Below, one piece after another: positions 8,102 to 16,633 of a stretch of 64,000 bases of DNA. The stretch is from Gammaproteobacteria bacterium. GTDB lineage: Bacteria; Pseudomonadota; Gammaproteobacteria; Enterobacterales; Psychrobiaceae. A model generated the notes under the pieces. That model was not told the origin of the DNA. It was given only the letters and a program-made list of their open reading frames with translations, and searched no databases. The stretch is taken from assembly GCA_013214965.1 (NCBI GenBank), contig JABSRU010000023.1, positions 1-64,000 of the forward strand. The letters run 5' to 3'. The translations under genes were made by a program, and so were the position numbers. Position 1 is the first letter of the stretch; the number at the start of each line of letters is the position of its first letter.

Positions 8102-9481
8102 ATGTTTACACCCGAACTATTATCCCCTGCCGGCAGCCTTAAAAATATGCGCTATGCCTTCGCTTATGGCGCCGATGCTGTTTACGCCGGCCAACCACGT
8201 TATAGTTTACGAGTAAGAAACAATGAGTTTAGTCTCGCTAATATTGCTATTGGTATTAAAGAAGCACATGCCTTAGGTAAAAAATTCTATGTCGTTAGTA
8301 ACATATCACCACATAACAGCAAATTAAAAACTTATATTCGCGATTTGGCCCCAGTGGTCGAATTAAAACCCGATGCTTTAATCATGTCCGATCCTGGTTT
8401 AATTATGTTAGTTAAAGAGGTTTTTCCCGATTTGCCTATTCATTTATCCGTGCAAGCTAATGCGGTCAATTGGGCAACGGTAAAATTTTGGTATCAACAA
8501 GGCATAGAACGGGTCATATTGTCACGTGAACTCTCGGTCACTGAAATAGAAGAAATTCGCCAAGCGGTGCCAGAAATGGAATTAGAAGTTTTCGTTCATG
8601 GGGCATTATGCATGGCTTATTCAGGCCGTTGCTTACTCTCGGGTTACATTAACAAGCGCGATCCGAATCAAGGTACCTGCACTAACTCATGTCGCTGGAA
8701 ATATGACGTTCATCAAGCTAAAGAAAACGAGAATGGCGATGTTGTCGCTGCTGAACCTATCGTTGTTAAGCCACAGAAAACAGCGCCAACGCTTGGTGAA
8801 GGTGGCACCACCAGCGAGATTTATTTATTGCAGGAAGCTGGGCGACCAGGAGAATACATGCCGACTTTTGAAGATGAACATGGTACTTATATCATGAATT
8901 CAAAAGATCTCCGTGCTGTAGAAATGGTCGATCAACTAACAAAAATTGGCGTTCACTCTTTAAAAATAGAAGGCCGAACTAAGTCTTTCTATTATTGTGC
9001 ACGCACGGCGCAGGTCTATCGCAAAGCCATTGATGATGCAGCAGCTGGTAAACCATTCGATCAAGCATTAATGAATTCCTTAGAACATCTAGCTCATCGC
9101 GGTTACACCGAAGGATTCTTACGTCGTCATACCCATGACAAGTATCAGAATTACGATTACGGTCATTCAGTATCACAAACTCAACAATTTGTTGGTGAAG
9201 TACTCGGTCGCGATGATAATAGCTTGGCAATCATTGATGTAAAAAACAAATTTTTGGTCGGTGATTCACTCGAATTAATGACCCCTCAAGGTAATATTAC
9301 ATTCACCTTAGAACAGCTAATTAATAAAAAAGGTCAAGCCATTGATGTCGCGCCAGGTTCTGGACATATTGTGTCGCTGCCAATCCCTGATGATATCAAT
9401 CTAGAGTTCGCACTATTAATGCGAAACTTCTCAGCAGAGCAAGACTCCCGTAACCCTCATCAAGTTGCAGCTACGGCGTAG
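8102..9481 (+). CDS. trhP: Prephenate-dependent tRNA uridine(34) hydroxylase TrhP (U32 family)
   Basis: 459 residues, colinear with E. coli YegQ/TrhP, which forms 5-hydroxyuridine at the wobble base of tRNAs using prephenate in an oxygen-independent reaction. Seen: MFTPELLSPAGSLKNMRYAF at the N-terminus, SVQANAVNWATVKFW, the U32 signature VFHG-equivalent EVFVHGALCMAYSGRCLLSG, and the cysteine set around GTCTNSCRWKY that probably binds an Fe-S cluster. The gene is followed 12 bp later by a YfhL-type ferredoxin, and an FNR-like box precedes it, which fits an Fe-S-dependent anaerobic route to the modification. Confidence 0.96.
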   Translation: MFTPELLSPAGSLKNMRYAFAYGADAVYAGQPRYSLRVRNNEFSLANIAIGIKEAHALGKKFYVVSNISPHNSKLKTYIRDLAPVVELKPDALIMSDPGLIMLVKEVFPDLPIHLSVQANAVNWATVKFWYQQGIERVILSRELSVTEIEEIRQAVPEMELEVFVHGALCMAYSGRCLLSGYINKRDPNQGTCTNSCRWKYDVHQAKENENGDVVAAEPIVVKPQKTAPTLGEGGTTSEIYLLQEAGRPGEYMPTFEDEHGTYIMNSKDLRAVEMVDQLTKIGVHSLKIEGRTKSFYYCARTAQVYRKAIDDAAAGKPFDQALMNSLEHLAHRGYTEGFLRRHTHDKYQNYDYGHSVSQTQQFVGEVLGRDDNSLAIIDVKNKFLVGDSLELMTPQGNITFTLEQLINKKGQAIDVAPGSGHIVSLPIPDDINLEFALLMRNFSAEQDSRNPHQVAATA

Positions 9482-9493
9482 GAAGTTATCAGC

Positions 9494-9751
9494 GTGGCAT
9501 TATTAATCAAAGACAACTGCATCAATTGCGATATGTGCGAACCTGAGTGCCCAAATATGGCGATTGCCTATAGGGAAATAATCTATGAAATAGACTCCAC
9601 GTTATGTACCGAGTGTATTGGTCATTATGAAGAGCCAACCTGTATCAAGGTATGCCCTATAGATTGTATTATTGTTGATCCTAAACATCTTGAGTCAGAG
9701 GAACAATTAATGGAACGCTTTGTTTTAATTCATCATAGTGACAAATTGTGA
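9494..9751 (+). CDS. yfhL: YfhL-family 2[4Fe-4S] ferredoxin
   Basis: 85 residues with two cysteine clusters (CINCDMCEPECP near residue 10 and CTECIGHYEEPTCIKVCP near residue 38). The wider second cluster, with an insertion between its second and third Cys, is typical of the YfhL/Alvin-type ferredoxins. It starts at GTG. In E. coli YfhL is needed for the 23S rRNA C2501 hydroxylation catalysed by the U32 enzyme RlhA, together with prephenate. Location directly behind trhP suggests it supplies electrons to this U32 enzyme; that pairing is inference. Confidence 0.93.
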   Translation: MALLIKDNCINCDMCEPECPNMAIAYREIIYEIDSTLCTECIGHYEEPTCIKVCPIDCIIVDPKHLESEEQLMERFVLIHHSDKL

Positions 9752-9873
9752 CTAAGTGTTTTATTTTTATAGTAATTAAGTTAATATTCACTGAGGTCAA
9801 GTTCTGACCAGCGTTTTACTGCATTTAGCCAATGTCGCAGCAGTAAAACATTTAAAAATACATGGAGATCCAC

Positions 9874-10077
9874 ATGGCAGTAACAGGTCGAGTAAAATGG
9901 TTTAATGAGAAGAAAGGGTTTGGTTTCATTGAGCAACCAGGTAGTGAAGACATATTTGTCCATTTTAGAGCTATTCAAGGCGATGGCTTTAAAACGTTAA
10001 ATGAAGGCCAAGAAGTTCAGTTTGAGATCGAAACAGGTCAAAAAGGACTTCAAGCATTAAATGTTGTACCACAATAA
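9874..10077 (+). CDS. CspA-family cold-shock protein
   Basis: 67-residue single-stranded nucleic-acid-binding OB-fold protein with RNP1 (KGFGFIEQ) and RNP2 (DIFVHF). RNA chaperone or antiterminator roles are known in the family. An in-frame ATG at 9862 overlaps the Shine-Dalgarno GGAG (9864-9867), which is correctly spaced for the ATG at 9874; the mature start is therefore [10 protein letters not shown]. Single-gene unit ended by a strong terminator. Which paralogue (cold-induced or stationary phase) cannot be told from sequence. Confidence 0.95.
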   Translation: MAVTGRVKWFNEKKGFGFIEQPGSEDIFVHFRAIQGDGFKTLNEGQEVQFEIETGQKGLQALNVVPQ

Positions 10078-10102
10078 TTAATAACATTTAAAAATATTTA
10101 TT

Positions 10103-10132
10103 AAACCGTTCACTCTGGTGAACGGTTTTTTT
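10103..10132. terminator. Intrinsic terminator after the cold-shock gene
   Basis: Stem AAACCGTTCAC (10103-10113), loop TCTG, stem GTGAACGGTTT (10118-10128), then a T-run. It ends the cold-shock transcript and may also work for the convergent FAH-family operon. Confidence 0.92.
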
Positions 10133-10137
10133 AAGTC

Positions 10138-10749
10138 TTAATCAGCCAACCAACTAGCAGTAACCAAGGTTTTATCACCTTGAATAACTTTCGCGTCAAA
10201 CACTGCTCCAGCTTTGATCACCCCAACGCCTTTCGGCGTGCCGGTCATCACGATGTCGCCATCATTGAGATCAATAAATTGCAGTAGCTGTTCGATAATT
10301 TTCTCAGGTTTGTAGAGCATCAACGACACGCCACCAGCCTGGGTTAATGTATTGTCGATGGTTAGTTCCAATGACAAGGTGTCATCAATCGTTGTAATCG
10401 ACACAAATTGACTAAACACCGCGCCACCACGAAAACTTTTAGCCCGCTCCCACGGCAAGCCCTTCGCTTTTAGCTCAGTTTGCAGTTGTCGCTTGGTTAA
10501 ATCTAAACCAAAACCGACCGCCACAAATTTTCCGCCACGATAGACAAAACTTAACTCGCCTTCATAATGCAAAGCTTCTTGATGAAAAGACGATAACTGG
10601 GTCGAAATTGCGCAGTTTGGTTTAATAAAAACGACCATCTCGGTAGGAACTTCATTACCTAATTCACTAATGTGATCAACATAATTTCGTCCGATACATA
10701 CTATTTTGCTCGGGGTTATTGGCTGATTATCTAACAAAACTGTTTTCAA
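10138..10749 (-). CDS. Fumarylacetoacetate hydrolase-family protein
   Basis: 203 residues of the short bacterial FAH fold (YcgM-like), a metal-dependent C-C hydrolase or decarboxylase family. Seen: CIGRNYVDHISELG near residue 18, the metal-binding acidic positions in HYEGELSFV near 62, and the C-terminal GDIVMTGTPKGVGV. Members act as acylpyruvases, oxaloacetate tautomerases/decarboxylases or aromatic-pathway isomerases; the substrate cannot be assigned here. Its start overlaps the stop of the TrmK-like gene by 4 bp. It is the last gene of a three-gene operon with two tRNA methyltransferases, with no catabolic genes nearby. Confidence 0.9.
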   Translation of the reverse strand: MKTVLLDNQPITPSKIVCIGRNYVDHISELGNEVPTEMVVFIKPNCAISTQLSSFHQEALHYEGELSFVYRGGKFVAVGFGLDLTKRQLQTELKAKGLPWERAKSFRGGAVFSQFVSITTIDDTLSLELTIDNTLTQAGGVSLMLYKPEKIIEQLLQFIDLNDGDIVMTGTPKGVGVIKAGAVFDAKVIQGDKTLVTASWLAD

Positions 10750-11426
10750 TGCGTGGGACTCCCAATTAAATTATCTTTGATTTCACGGTAATGGTTAATA
10801 ATATCTGTCACGTTGTGTGCACTCATGCGTTGGTAATGGCTAATGGTTTTGTCTAAATACTCAATCGATAATGTCGGTTGCTGATGCCACATCAATGAAC
10901 CGACCGGTGATATTGGTTGTAGAGCATCGGTGGACACATGAATAATTTCATAAAACCATTTGTTTTCTTTAATCAGCTGCTCATTAACAAGCCCTAACTG
11001 TAATTCATTAAGTTCGCAACGTAATTTATACTGATGACGTAATGGACACAACAGAAATTCTAATTGATGGTGTGGGAATTTCTGTAAAATTTGGTGAATC
11101 ATTGTCATCGTTTGTTCACCGCCGACACCGGCAATCACAATTAAATGTTGAGTACTTGTATCGTCTTGCTCTAAAGGAAGATCGGCGACATCTAAACAAT
11201 GGACATGCCATCGACTCATCTCAAAAATACGGCTTAAATTAGCCGTTAGCGTCGTCATAATTGATGGCACAATGTCGACAAAGTGGATATCTTTATCATG
11301 GATACGATCAAGAATCTTCATGCCTAAATGGCCATGATCACAGCAACAATCCCACACATGCTGCCAACGATGTTGATGCGCTATCACCATCGAACTAATC
11401 GCATCGATACGTTTGCTCACTTTCAT
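10746..11426 (-). CDS. TrmK-like tRNA (adenine22-N1)-methyltransferase
   Basis: 226 residues. The N-terminal Rossmann domain has the SAM-binding motif DCCCDHGHLG near residue 27 and the TrmK-type catalytic-region motif IAGVGG near residue 98, followed by a helical C-terminal region. TrmK methylates A22 of tRNA in Gram-positive bacteria; homologues in marine gammaproteobacteria are known mostly by annotation. Its start overlaps the trmL-like stop by one base. The genomic link to a second tRNA methyltransferase supports a tRNA role, but the specific target is inference. Confidence 0.82.
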   Translation of the reverse strand: MKVSKRIDAISSMVIAHQHRWQHVWDCCCDHGHLGMKILDRIHDKDIHFVDIVPSIMTTLTANLSRIFEMSRWHVHCLDVADLPLEQDDTSTQHLIVIAGVGGEQTMTMIHQILQKFPHHQLEFLLCPLRHQYKLRCELNELQLGLVNEQLIKENKWFYEIIHVSTDALQPISPVGSLMWHQQPTLSIEYLDKTISHYQRMSAHNVTDIINHYREIKDNLIGSPTH

Positions 11427-11893
11427 TAAGACTCGAACTGACTAAAATTCTGACGCAGTGCTTCATAAGCGATAATCGATACCGAATTAGCCATGTTTAA
11501 CGAACGTGCTTGATTTGCCATCGGAATAGTAATACAGCTACTGCTATTTTTGTCGAGCATACTTTGTGGCAAGCCATTATCTTCGCGGCCAAAATAGAAG
11601 TAATCATCTGGCTGATAGCTTGGTTCAAAATAATTTTTAGTGGTTTTTGTTGTAGCCATAAAATGGCGCGGCGACATTGGGTTTTTTAGCCAGAACTCTT
11701 CGATGTTGTCATATTCACGGACATCGAGTTCAAACCAATAATCTAAGCCAGCACGTCTAACTTCTTTAACACTAATTTCGCCAAAGCCATAGGGTTTGAT
11801 TAAATGTAAGGTGCTATTTAGGGCAAATGCTAATCGCCCAATGGTGCCGACATTGCCAGGCATTCTTGGCTCTACTAATACAATATTAAACAT
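11426..11893 (-). CDS. trmL: SPOUT methyltransferase, TrmL-like (tRNA 2'-O-methyl at wobble 34)
   Basis: 155 residues, the length of the compact SPOUT 2'-O-methyltransferase TrmL. Motif 1 is NVGTIGRLAFAL (the E. coli equivalent is NTGNIIRL), motif 2 FGREDNGLP near residue 100, motif 3 IPMANQARSLNMANSVSIIAYE. TrmL methylates the wobble nucleotide of two tRNA-Leu. The sequence is clearly diverged from E. coli TrmL, so a different tRNA position (TrmJ- or TrmH-like) is conceivable. First gene of the operon with the TrmK-like and FAH-family genes. Confidence 0.8.
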   Translation of the reverse strand: MFNIVLVEPRMPGNVGTIGRLAFALNSTLHLIKPYGFGEISVKEVRRAGLDYWFELDVREYDNIEEFWLKNPMSPRHFMATTKTTKNYFEPSYQPDDYFYFGREDNGLPQSMLDKNSSSCITIPMANQARSLNMANSVSIIAYEALRQNFSQFES

Positions 11894-11969
11894 CTAACTT
11901 CATCTGACCATAAAAAACGTCATCATAGCAAAATATCCAGCTGGGTGCTTTATCCCAATTTAATTAAGT

Positions 11970-13043
11970 TTAACCTGACCCTAGTTTATAGAAGGGGTGG
12001 ATTAAATGGGGGGAAGGTTGTGCAACAAATTGGGTGAAATCTTCGGCTAATAAATGACTTAGCTTGAGCACTTCTTGCCAATACGCTATGCGCTGAGACT
12101 CGCTCAAGCGCTTAAAATCATTGCGATCAGGGATTTTTTGGTAAGGTAAGCGCTCAATGAAGGCTTGAGTTGGCGCTAACATCACCACATTATCATAACT
12201 AGAGGCTAATGGCGGTCGTCTTAGGCTCTTGTCAAACCAACCCGCTTTGGGTGATTGACTAAAATGCGGATAAAGCACCAACGATTGTTGGTTGGTGACT
12301 ATTTTAAAATCAAAATGATAATCGATAATCCCACCGTCTCGATAAGTCCCCACCCCTGCGCCGTTAATATCTTGAACACCGTGCATCACTAACGGAATAG
12401 CGCCAGAAGCATAAAGCACGCTTCGTAAGTTGTCAGCGGTTAATGGGACTTGCTCGGTACTAATACCGTAGGGATCTATTAATTGCAAATCGGACTGATG
12501 ATGACTAAATATGACCCGCTGATATTGCTTTGCCAAGTGCTTGCGATTAACCCGGTTTAACAGGTAACTATAAATTAGCCCTGACAGTTGTTTTCCTTGG
12601 TGCTCACTACTGACTAAACCAATAGTTTTGGCCACAATAAAATGTGCTCGAACGATAGGGTTGGCCAAGATTTGTGCAGCGCCCTGTTCTCCTAGTACAA
12701 AATCAAGTACTTCATAAGCTTTACGGCCAATTTCATCGAGCGAAGGCTTTTCGCTATAGGTCACTTGCGAATAAAAAGTGGCTAAGCGTTCAATGGCCGC
12801 CACCGGATCATTTTGCGCTAATGCCGCAAACCGGTAAGATCCCGCCGAGGACCCAATAAGATTAAGCGGCTGGCTGCGGCCATGAAAAAACTCCCCCATC
12901 AGGTAACGGTCAAGCCCGTATAATGTGAACCATTTGGGGCCACCACTAGCCCCTAGTACGGCAGAAAACAGTTGTTGACTGAAGCCATGTTGTTCAATCA
13001 TTTTTCGTGCAGTGTGCCCTGCAAATATTTGTAAGTATTCCAT
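11970..13043 (-). CDS. Patatin-like phospholipase
   Basis: 357 residues with the patatin Ser-Asp dyad: an oxyanion-loop variant GASGGPKWF near residue 32, nucleophile elbow GSSAGSYR near residue 65, and DGGIIDYH near residue 240 with the catalytic Asp. An in-frame TTG at 13079 would add 12 residues, but the ATG at 13043 gives the family-typical start MEYLQIFAGHTARKM. No signal peptide is seen, so it is probably cytoplasmic or injected by other means; no secretion genes are nearby. Substrate unknown, acyl-ester hydrolysis of lipids is the family expectation. Confidence 0.85.
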   Translation of the reverse strand: MEYLQIFAGHTARKMIEQHGFSQQLFSAVLGASGGPKWFTLYGLDRYLMGEFFHGRSQPLNLIGSSAGSYRFAALAQNDPVAAIERLATFYSQVTYSEKPSLDEIGRKAYEVLDFVLGEQGAAQILANPIVRAHFIVAKTIGLVSSEHQGKQLSGLIYSYLLNRVNRKHLAKQYQRVIFSHHQSDLQLIDPYGISTEQVPLTADNLRSVLYASGAIPLVMHGVQDINGAGVGTYRDGGIIDYHFDFKIVTNQQSLVLYPHFSQSPKAGWFDKSLRRPPLASSYDNVVMLAPTQAFIERLPYQKIPDRNDFKRLSESQRIAYWQEVLKLSHLLAEDFTQFVAQPSPHLIHPFYKLGSG

Positions 13044-13100
13044 CGAAAACACTATATTGAACAACGGTGATATTTGCAATATATCAATGGTCCATGTGGT

Positions 13101-13475
13101 TTATATTTTAAAGACTCTTGCCAGTTTATTAAATGCATAAGGGGCAAATAATGCAGAACCGGACAGAAAATACGGCCCTAAACCATCAAGCCTAGTAATA
13201 TCTTCGCCAGTAAATAAAGCGAAGATCACCCAATAGCCAATACCAATAAATACGGCCGCCAGACCCATACTCCCAACGGCTCCAGCAAGCCGACTAAAGC
13301 TTGGTTTCGGTGAGTTATCTTTAGGATTCTTTGGTTGAGGTTCGTCTTCGCTTAATAGTTTTAAGAGTGTGCCTTCGACTTTAAAGGAACTCTTGAGCAT
13401 TCTGAGTCCCCAAATAAGCACTAAGGTGTAAACAAAAAGGCTAAAGTACATGATTACTACTTGATGCATCGTCAT
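13101..13475 (-). CDS. Small three-TM membrane protein of unknown function
   Basis: 124 residues. One N-terminal TM helix (YFSLFVYTLVLIWGL), then a charged, Pro-rich cytoplasmic-looking linker (residues about 40-65, EDEPQPKNPKDNSPKP), then two hydrophobic segments (GSMGLAAVFIGIGYWVIFAL and YFLSGSALFAPYA). I do not recognise a family. It lies between the lysR gene and the patatin-like gene on the same strand, 37 and 57 bp away, so co-transcription with either is possible. Confidence 0.7.
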   Translation of the reverse strand: MTMHQVVIMYFSLFVYTLVLIWGLRMLKSSFKVEGTLLKLLSEDEPQPKNPKDNSPKPSFSRLAGAVGSMGLAAVFIGIGYWVIFALFTGEDITRLDGLGPYFLSGSALFAPYAFNKLARVFKI

Positions 13476-13512
13476 TTTAATTCCTTAATAGTTTAGGTGA
13501 TTTTTCATTGTA

Positions 13513-14433
13513 TCACTCTGCTACCTGTTCAAATAGCCAACGGACAAAACAATCGACTGTCTGATCATCTGGTGTTATGTCGGCATTGAGTGTTGTTATC
13601 AGAAAATAACCACAGTTAGCCGCAATGGGTGAAAAAGGTGCAATTAAGTTTCCACTGAGTAAGTCTTGTTCTAACAGTGCTGAACGCCCTAACGCAATAC
13701 CTTGTCCCGCTGCAGCAGCTTCCATTGCCATGTCAGTGCGATTAAAGCTATGGCCAGATGTACTTAATTGATGACTTAGCCCCATGGTTTCAAACCAATA
13801 TTGCCACTCGCTGTTATATTTTGCATCGCGCCATGGCATCGCATCATGCAACAAGGTGACGTGCTGCCAGGTATTGAGATCTTGCCATTGATATTTTTTG
13901 GCATATGCGCTGTTCATCACTGGCACCAAAAATTCAGCCATTAATAATCGACTTTTTTTACTACTATCAAGCTCTTGATAAGGAATTGGCCCATAGTCTA
14001 TTGCAATGTCGAAATCCGTGGTGTTGGTATCGACTAAACCGCCGTCAGCAAAAATTTGTACCGTGATATCAGGGTAGCGCTGATAAAAATTTTGGAGTCT
14101 CGGCACTAACCATTTGTAGGCAAACGATGGGGTTGATTTAAGTTTAATGTGTTGCAGTTTTTTAGTTTTCTGCAATGAGTTAATGGTATTGGTGATGTTT
14201 TCAAGGCACGGCGAAACTGTTGCAAACAATGTTGCTCCGTCGGATGTTAAACGTATGCCACGTGAGTGACGTTCAAATAGCGTTAGTTGCAACTGTTGTT
14301 CAAAGTTTGCCATTTGTTGACTAATCGCCGCCGCACTAATGTGTAATTCGAGTCCGGCTGATGTGAAGCTGCCAGTACGAGCGGCAACTGAAAAGCTCCG
14401 TAATGCCGCCATCATTTGAGCATTAAGTTCCAT
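13513..14433 (-). CDS. LysR-family transcriptional regulator (GcvA-like)
   Basis: 306 residues: N-terminal winged HTH (residues 1-65: AARTGSFTSAGLELHISAAA, then SQQMANFEQQL and LFERHSRGIRLT) and a C-terminal periplasmic-binding-type effector domain. The subgroup resembles GcvA and other amino-acid regulators. It is transcribed divergently from dadA, and a symmetric LysR-type site lies between them. It is likely to control dadA in response to a D- or L-amino acid; the effector is unknown. Confidence 0.92.
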   Translation of the reverse strand: MELNAQMMAALRSFSVAARTGSFTSAGLELHISAAAISQQMANFEQQLQLTLFERHSRGIRLTSDGATLFATVSPCLENITNTINSLQKTKKLQHIKLKSTPSFAYKWLVPRLQNFYQRYPDITVQIFADGGLVDTNTTDFDIAIDYGPIPYQELDSSKKSRLLMAEFLVPVMNSAYAKKYQWQDLNTWQHVTLLHDAMPWRDAKYNSEWQYWFETMGLSHQLSTSGHSFNRTDMAMEAAAAGQGIALGRSALLEQDLLSGNLIAPFSPIAANCGYFLITTLNADITPDDQTVDCFVRWLFEQVAE

Positions 14434-14447
14434 TGAAACCTACTTTT

Positions 14448-14468
14448 GCGTTAAGTTTGACTTAACGC
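14448..14468. promoter_or_regulatory. LysR-type operator between the regulator and dadA
   Basis: Perfect inverted repeat GCGTTAAG-TTTGA-CTTAACGC. The inner TTAAG-N5-CTTAA has the T-N11-A geometry of LysR recognition sites, placed 15 bp before the regulator start and about 77 bp before the dadA start. Confidence 0.7.
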
Positions 14469-14544
14469 TCATGTTAGCAATGATTGTTTGCCCTGTCATA
14501 AAAAATATCCAACAATGACTCATCGAAGTACAAGGCAACAAACT

Positions 14545-15798
14545 ATGAAAGTATTAATTCTTGGATCGGGGGTCATCGGTGTCACAACGGCTTGGTATTT
14601 AGCGCAGGCAGGGCATGAGGTTACTGTGTTAGAACGCCAAAGCGATGTCGCTCTCGAAACCAGTTTTGCCAATGCGGGTCAAATTTCACCGGGGTATGCT
14701 AGCCCTTGGGCTGGACCGGGAGTACCATTGAAAGCAGTAAAATGGTTGCTCCAGGATTTGTCGCCATTACGGATTAACCCCTTAACCGATCCCGCGCTGT
14801 ACAAATGGATGTTCAAACTATTATTAAACTGCAATGAGAAAAGTTATCAGCGTAATAAATCAAGAATGCTTAGGCTCGCAGAATATAGCCGTGACAACTT
14901 AAAAACATTACGTCAGCAGTTAGCCCTTAACTATGATCAGCGTAGCCAAGGAACACTGCAAATTTTCCGACATCAAAAGCAACTTAAAAACGCAAATCAT
15001 GATATTGCGGCGTTAATCGCAAACGATATTCCCTATCAACAACTTAGCACTGCACAGTGTTTCGAGTATGAGCCGGCCCTGCTCGGCAGTGCTCATAAAA
15101 TTGTTGGCGGTTTGCGTCTACCCGGTGATGAAACCGGTGATTGTTATCAATTCACTCAGCAGTTAGCCCAGCAATGCCAGCTCATCGGGGTTAAATTTTT
15201 GTTTGATCATCAAATTAATAAGATAGTAAAAAACAACAACCGTATAACTTGTGTTGAGACCAGCCAAGGGGAATTTTGCAGTGACGCTTATGTAGTAGCA
15301 CTCGGCAGTTATTCGCCATTATTAGTCAAAGAACTCGGGATTTCATTACCCATTTATCCGGTCAAAGGCTATTCGTTAACCGCGCCAATTATTGATAGTG
15401 CCTTAGCACCGGTATCAACTGTAATGGATGAAACGTATAAAGTGGCGGTGACACGATTTGATGATCGTATTCGCGTTGGTGGCACGGCTGAATTAACGGG
15501 ATTTAATCTGAGTTTACCCCGTTCTCGCCATGCCAATGTTAATTATGTGATCAATGATTTATTTGCGGGAGCGGCAGATATGTCACAAGCCGAATATTGG
15601 ACGGGCTTGCGACCAATGACCCCCGATGGCACTCCTATTATCGGCGACACTGCGATTGAAAACCTATTTCTGAACACCGGCCATGGCACATTAGGTTGGA
15701 CCATGGCAACGGGCTCTGCAAAGTATCTCAGTGACATAATTTCAGGGGTCACTCCGGATATAGATACTGAGGGACTGAGCTTTAGTCGCTACAATTAG
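14545..15798 (+). CDS. dadA: D-amino acid dehydrogenase, small FAD subunit
   Basis: 417 residues, FAD-dependent membrane-associated dehydrogenase that oxidises D-alanine and other D-amino acids to 2-oxo acids, feeding the respiratory chain. Seen: the dinucleotide-binding GSGVIG at residues 7-12, TSFANAGQISPGYASPWAGPG near 40-60 typical of DadA, and the C-terminal GTLGWTMATGS. An upstream in-frame ATG at 14488 would add 19 residues ahead of the FAD motif; ATG 14545, with AAGG about 9 bp before it, fits the family. No dadX racemase follows. Its 3' end overlaps the convergent sitD-like gene by 17 bp. Confidence 0.93.
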   Translation: MKVLILGSGVIGVTTAWYLAQAGHEVTVLERQSDVALETSFANAGQISPGYASPWAGPGVPLKAVKWLLQDLSPLRINPLTDPALYKWMFKLLLNCNEKSYQRNKSRMLRLAEYSRDNLKTLRQQLALNYDQRSQGTLQIFRHQKQLKNANHDIAALIANDIPYQQLSTAQCFEYEPALLGSAHKIVGGLRLPGDETGDCYQFTQQLAQQCQLIGVKFLFDHQINKIVKNNNRITCVETSQGEFCSDAYVVALGSYSPLLVKELGISLPIYPVKGYSLTAPIIDSALAPVSTVMDETYKVAVTRFDDRIRVGGTAELTGFNLSLPRSRHANVNYVINDLFAGAADMSQAEYWTGLRPMTPDGTPIIGDTAIENLFLNTGHGTLGWTMATGSAKYLSDIISGVTPDIDTEGLSFSRYN

Positions 15799-16633
15799 AT
15801 CGGGTGATTCTGGCTAATTGCCACTGTTGATAACTAAAGACCACAATAAATGTGGCCGCCAGGAACATAATAATGGTTGGCGCCGGTGCACTATCAATAT
15901 AAAAGCTAATGAATACGCCACAAATTGAACTCGTCACCGAGATCAACAACGATAACAACGTCATGGTTTGAAACTTGCTGGTCAGTAAAAAGGCAATGGC
16001 TCCTGGCGCGATTAACATCGCAATCACTAAAATCATCCCGACGGCTTTAAGCGCCGCGACAATCGTTAACGACAAAATGGCGAGTAAACCATAATGGAGA
16101 AATCTCACTGGTAAACCAACGGCTTTGGCGTGCTGGTGGTCAAACACATACACCAGTAAATCTCGCCCTTTTACGATCATAAAAGCGAGCACTAATAAGG
16201 TAATGACCAACACTTGTAGCACATCATCCCAACTAACCCCAAGGACATCACCAAACAAGATGTGATCAAGATGAACCCCTGATTCAATCTTGGTCATTAA
16301 GACCAATCCGAATCCGAACATGCTGGAAAATACCACCCCCATAACGGTATCTTCTTTTAATCGACTGTGTTCCTTAATATATCCGGTGGTAATGGCACAA
16401 AACATCCCCGCCACAAATGCGCCTATAATATAGGGAATCGCAAACACATAGGCTAATACCACGCCGGGTAAAATAGAATGAGCAATCGCATCGCCCATGA
16501 GCGACCAGCCTTTAAGCACTAAAAAACACGACAATAATGCGGTTGGAATTGCCACTAACACCACAATAGCAAACGCTTGTTGCATAAAGGTAAAGGTGAA
16601 TGGCAGCCATAAACTATCGAGTAGCTGATTCAT
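15782..16633 (-). CDS. sitD: Mn/Fe-type ABC transporter permease (second)
   Basis: 283 residues, polytopic cluster A-I metal permease (ABC-3/ZnuB family) with about eight TM helices; the loop GWSLMGDAIAHSILPGVVLAY near residues 43-63 is the family signature. It should form a heterodimer with the preceding permease. Start overlaps the sitC-like gene by 20 bp. Last gene of the apparent sodN-sitABCD transcription unit, overlapping dadA tail to tail. Assignment to Mn/Fe rather than Zn rests on the binding protein's ligands and is inference. Confidence 0.9.
   Translation of the reverse strand: MNQLLDSLWLPFTFTFMQQAFAIVVLVAIPTALLSCFLVLKGWSLMGDAIAHSILPGVVLAYVFAIPYIIGAFVAGMFCAITTGYIKEHSRLKEDTVMGVVFSSMFGFGLVLMTKIESGVHLDHILFGDVLGVSWDDVLQVLVITLLVLAFMIVKGRDLLVYVFDHQHAKAVGLPVRFLHYGLLAILSLTIVAALKAVGMILVIAMLIAPGAIAFLLTSKFQTMTLLSLLISVTSSICGVFISFYIDSAPAPTIIMFLAATFIVVFSYQQWQLARITRSNCSD

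Noticed and set aside
13044-13079. Longer N-terminus for the patatin-like protein (TTG 13079)
   Set aside because: No ribosome binding site there and the added 12 residues are absent from the family's typical start.
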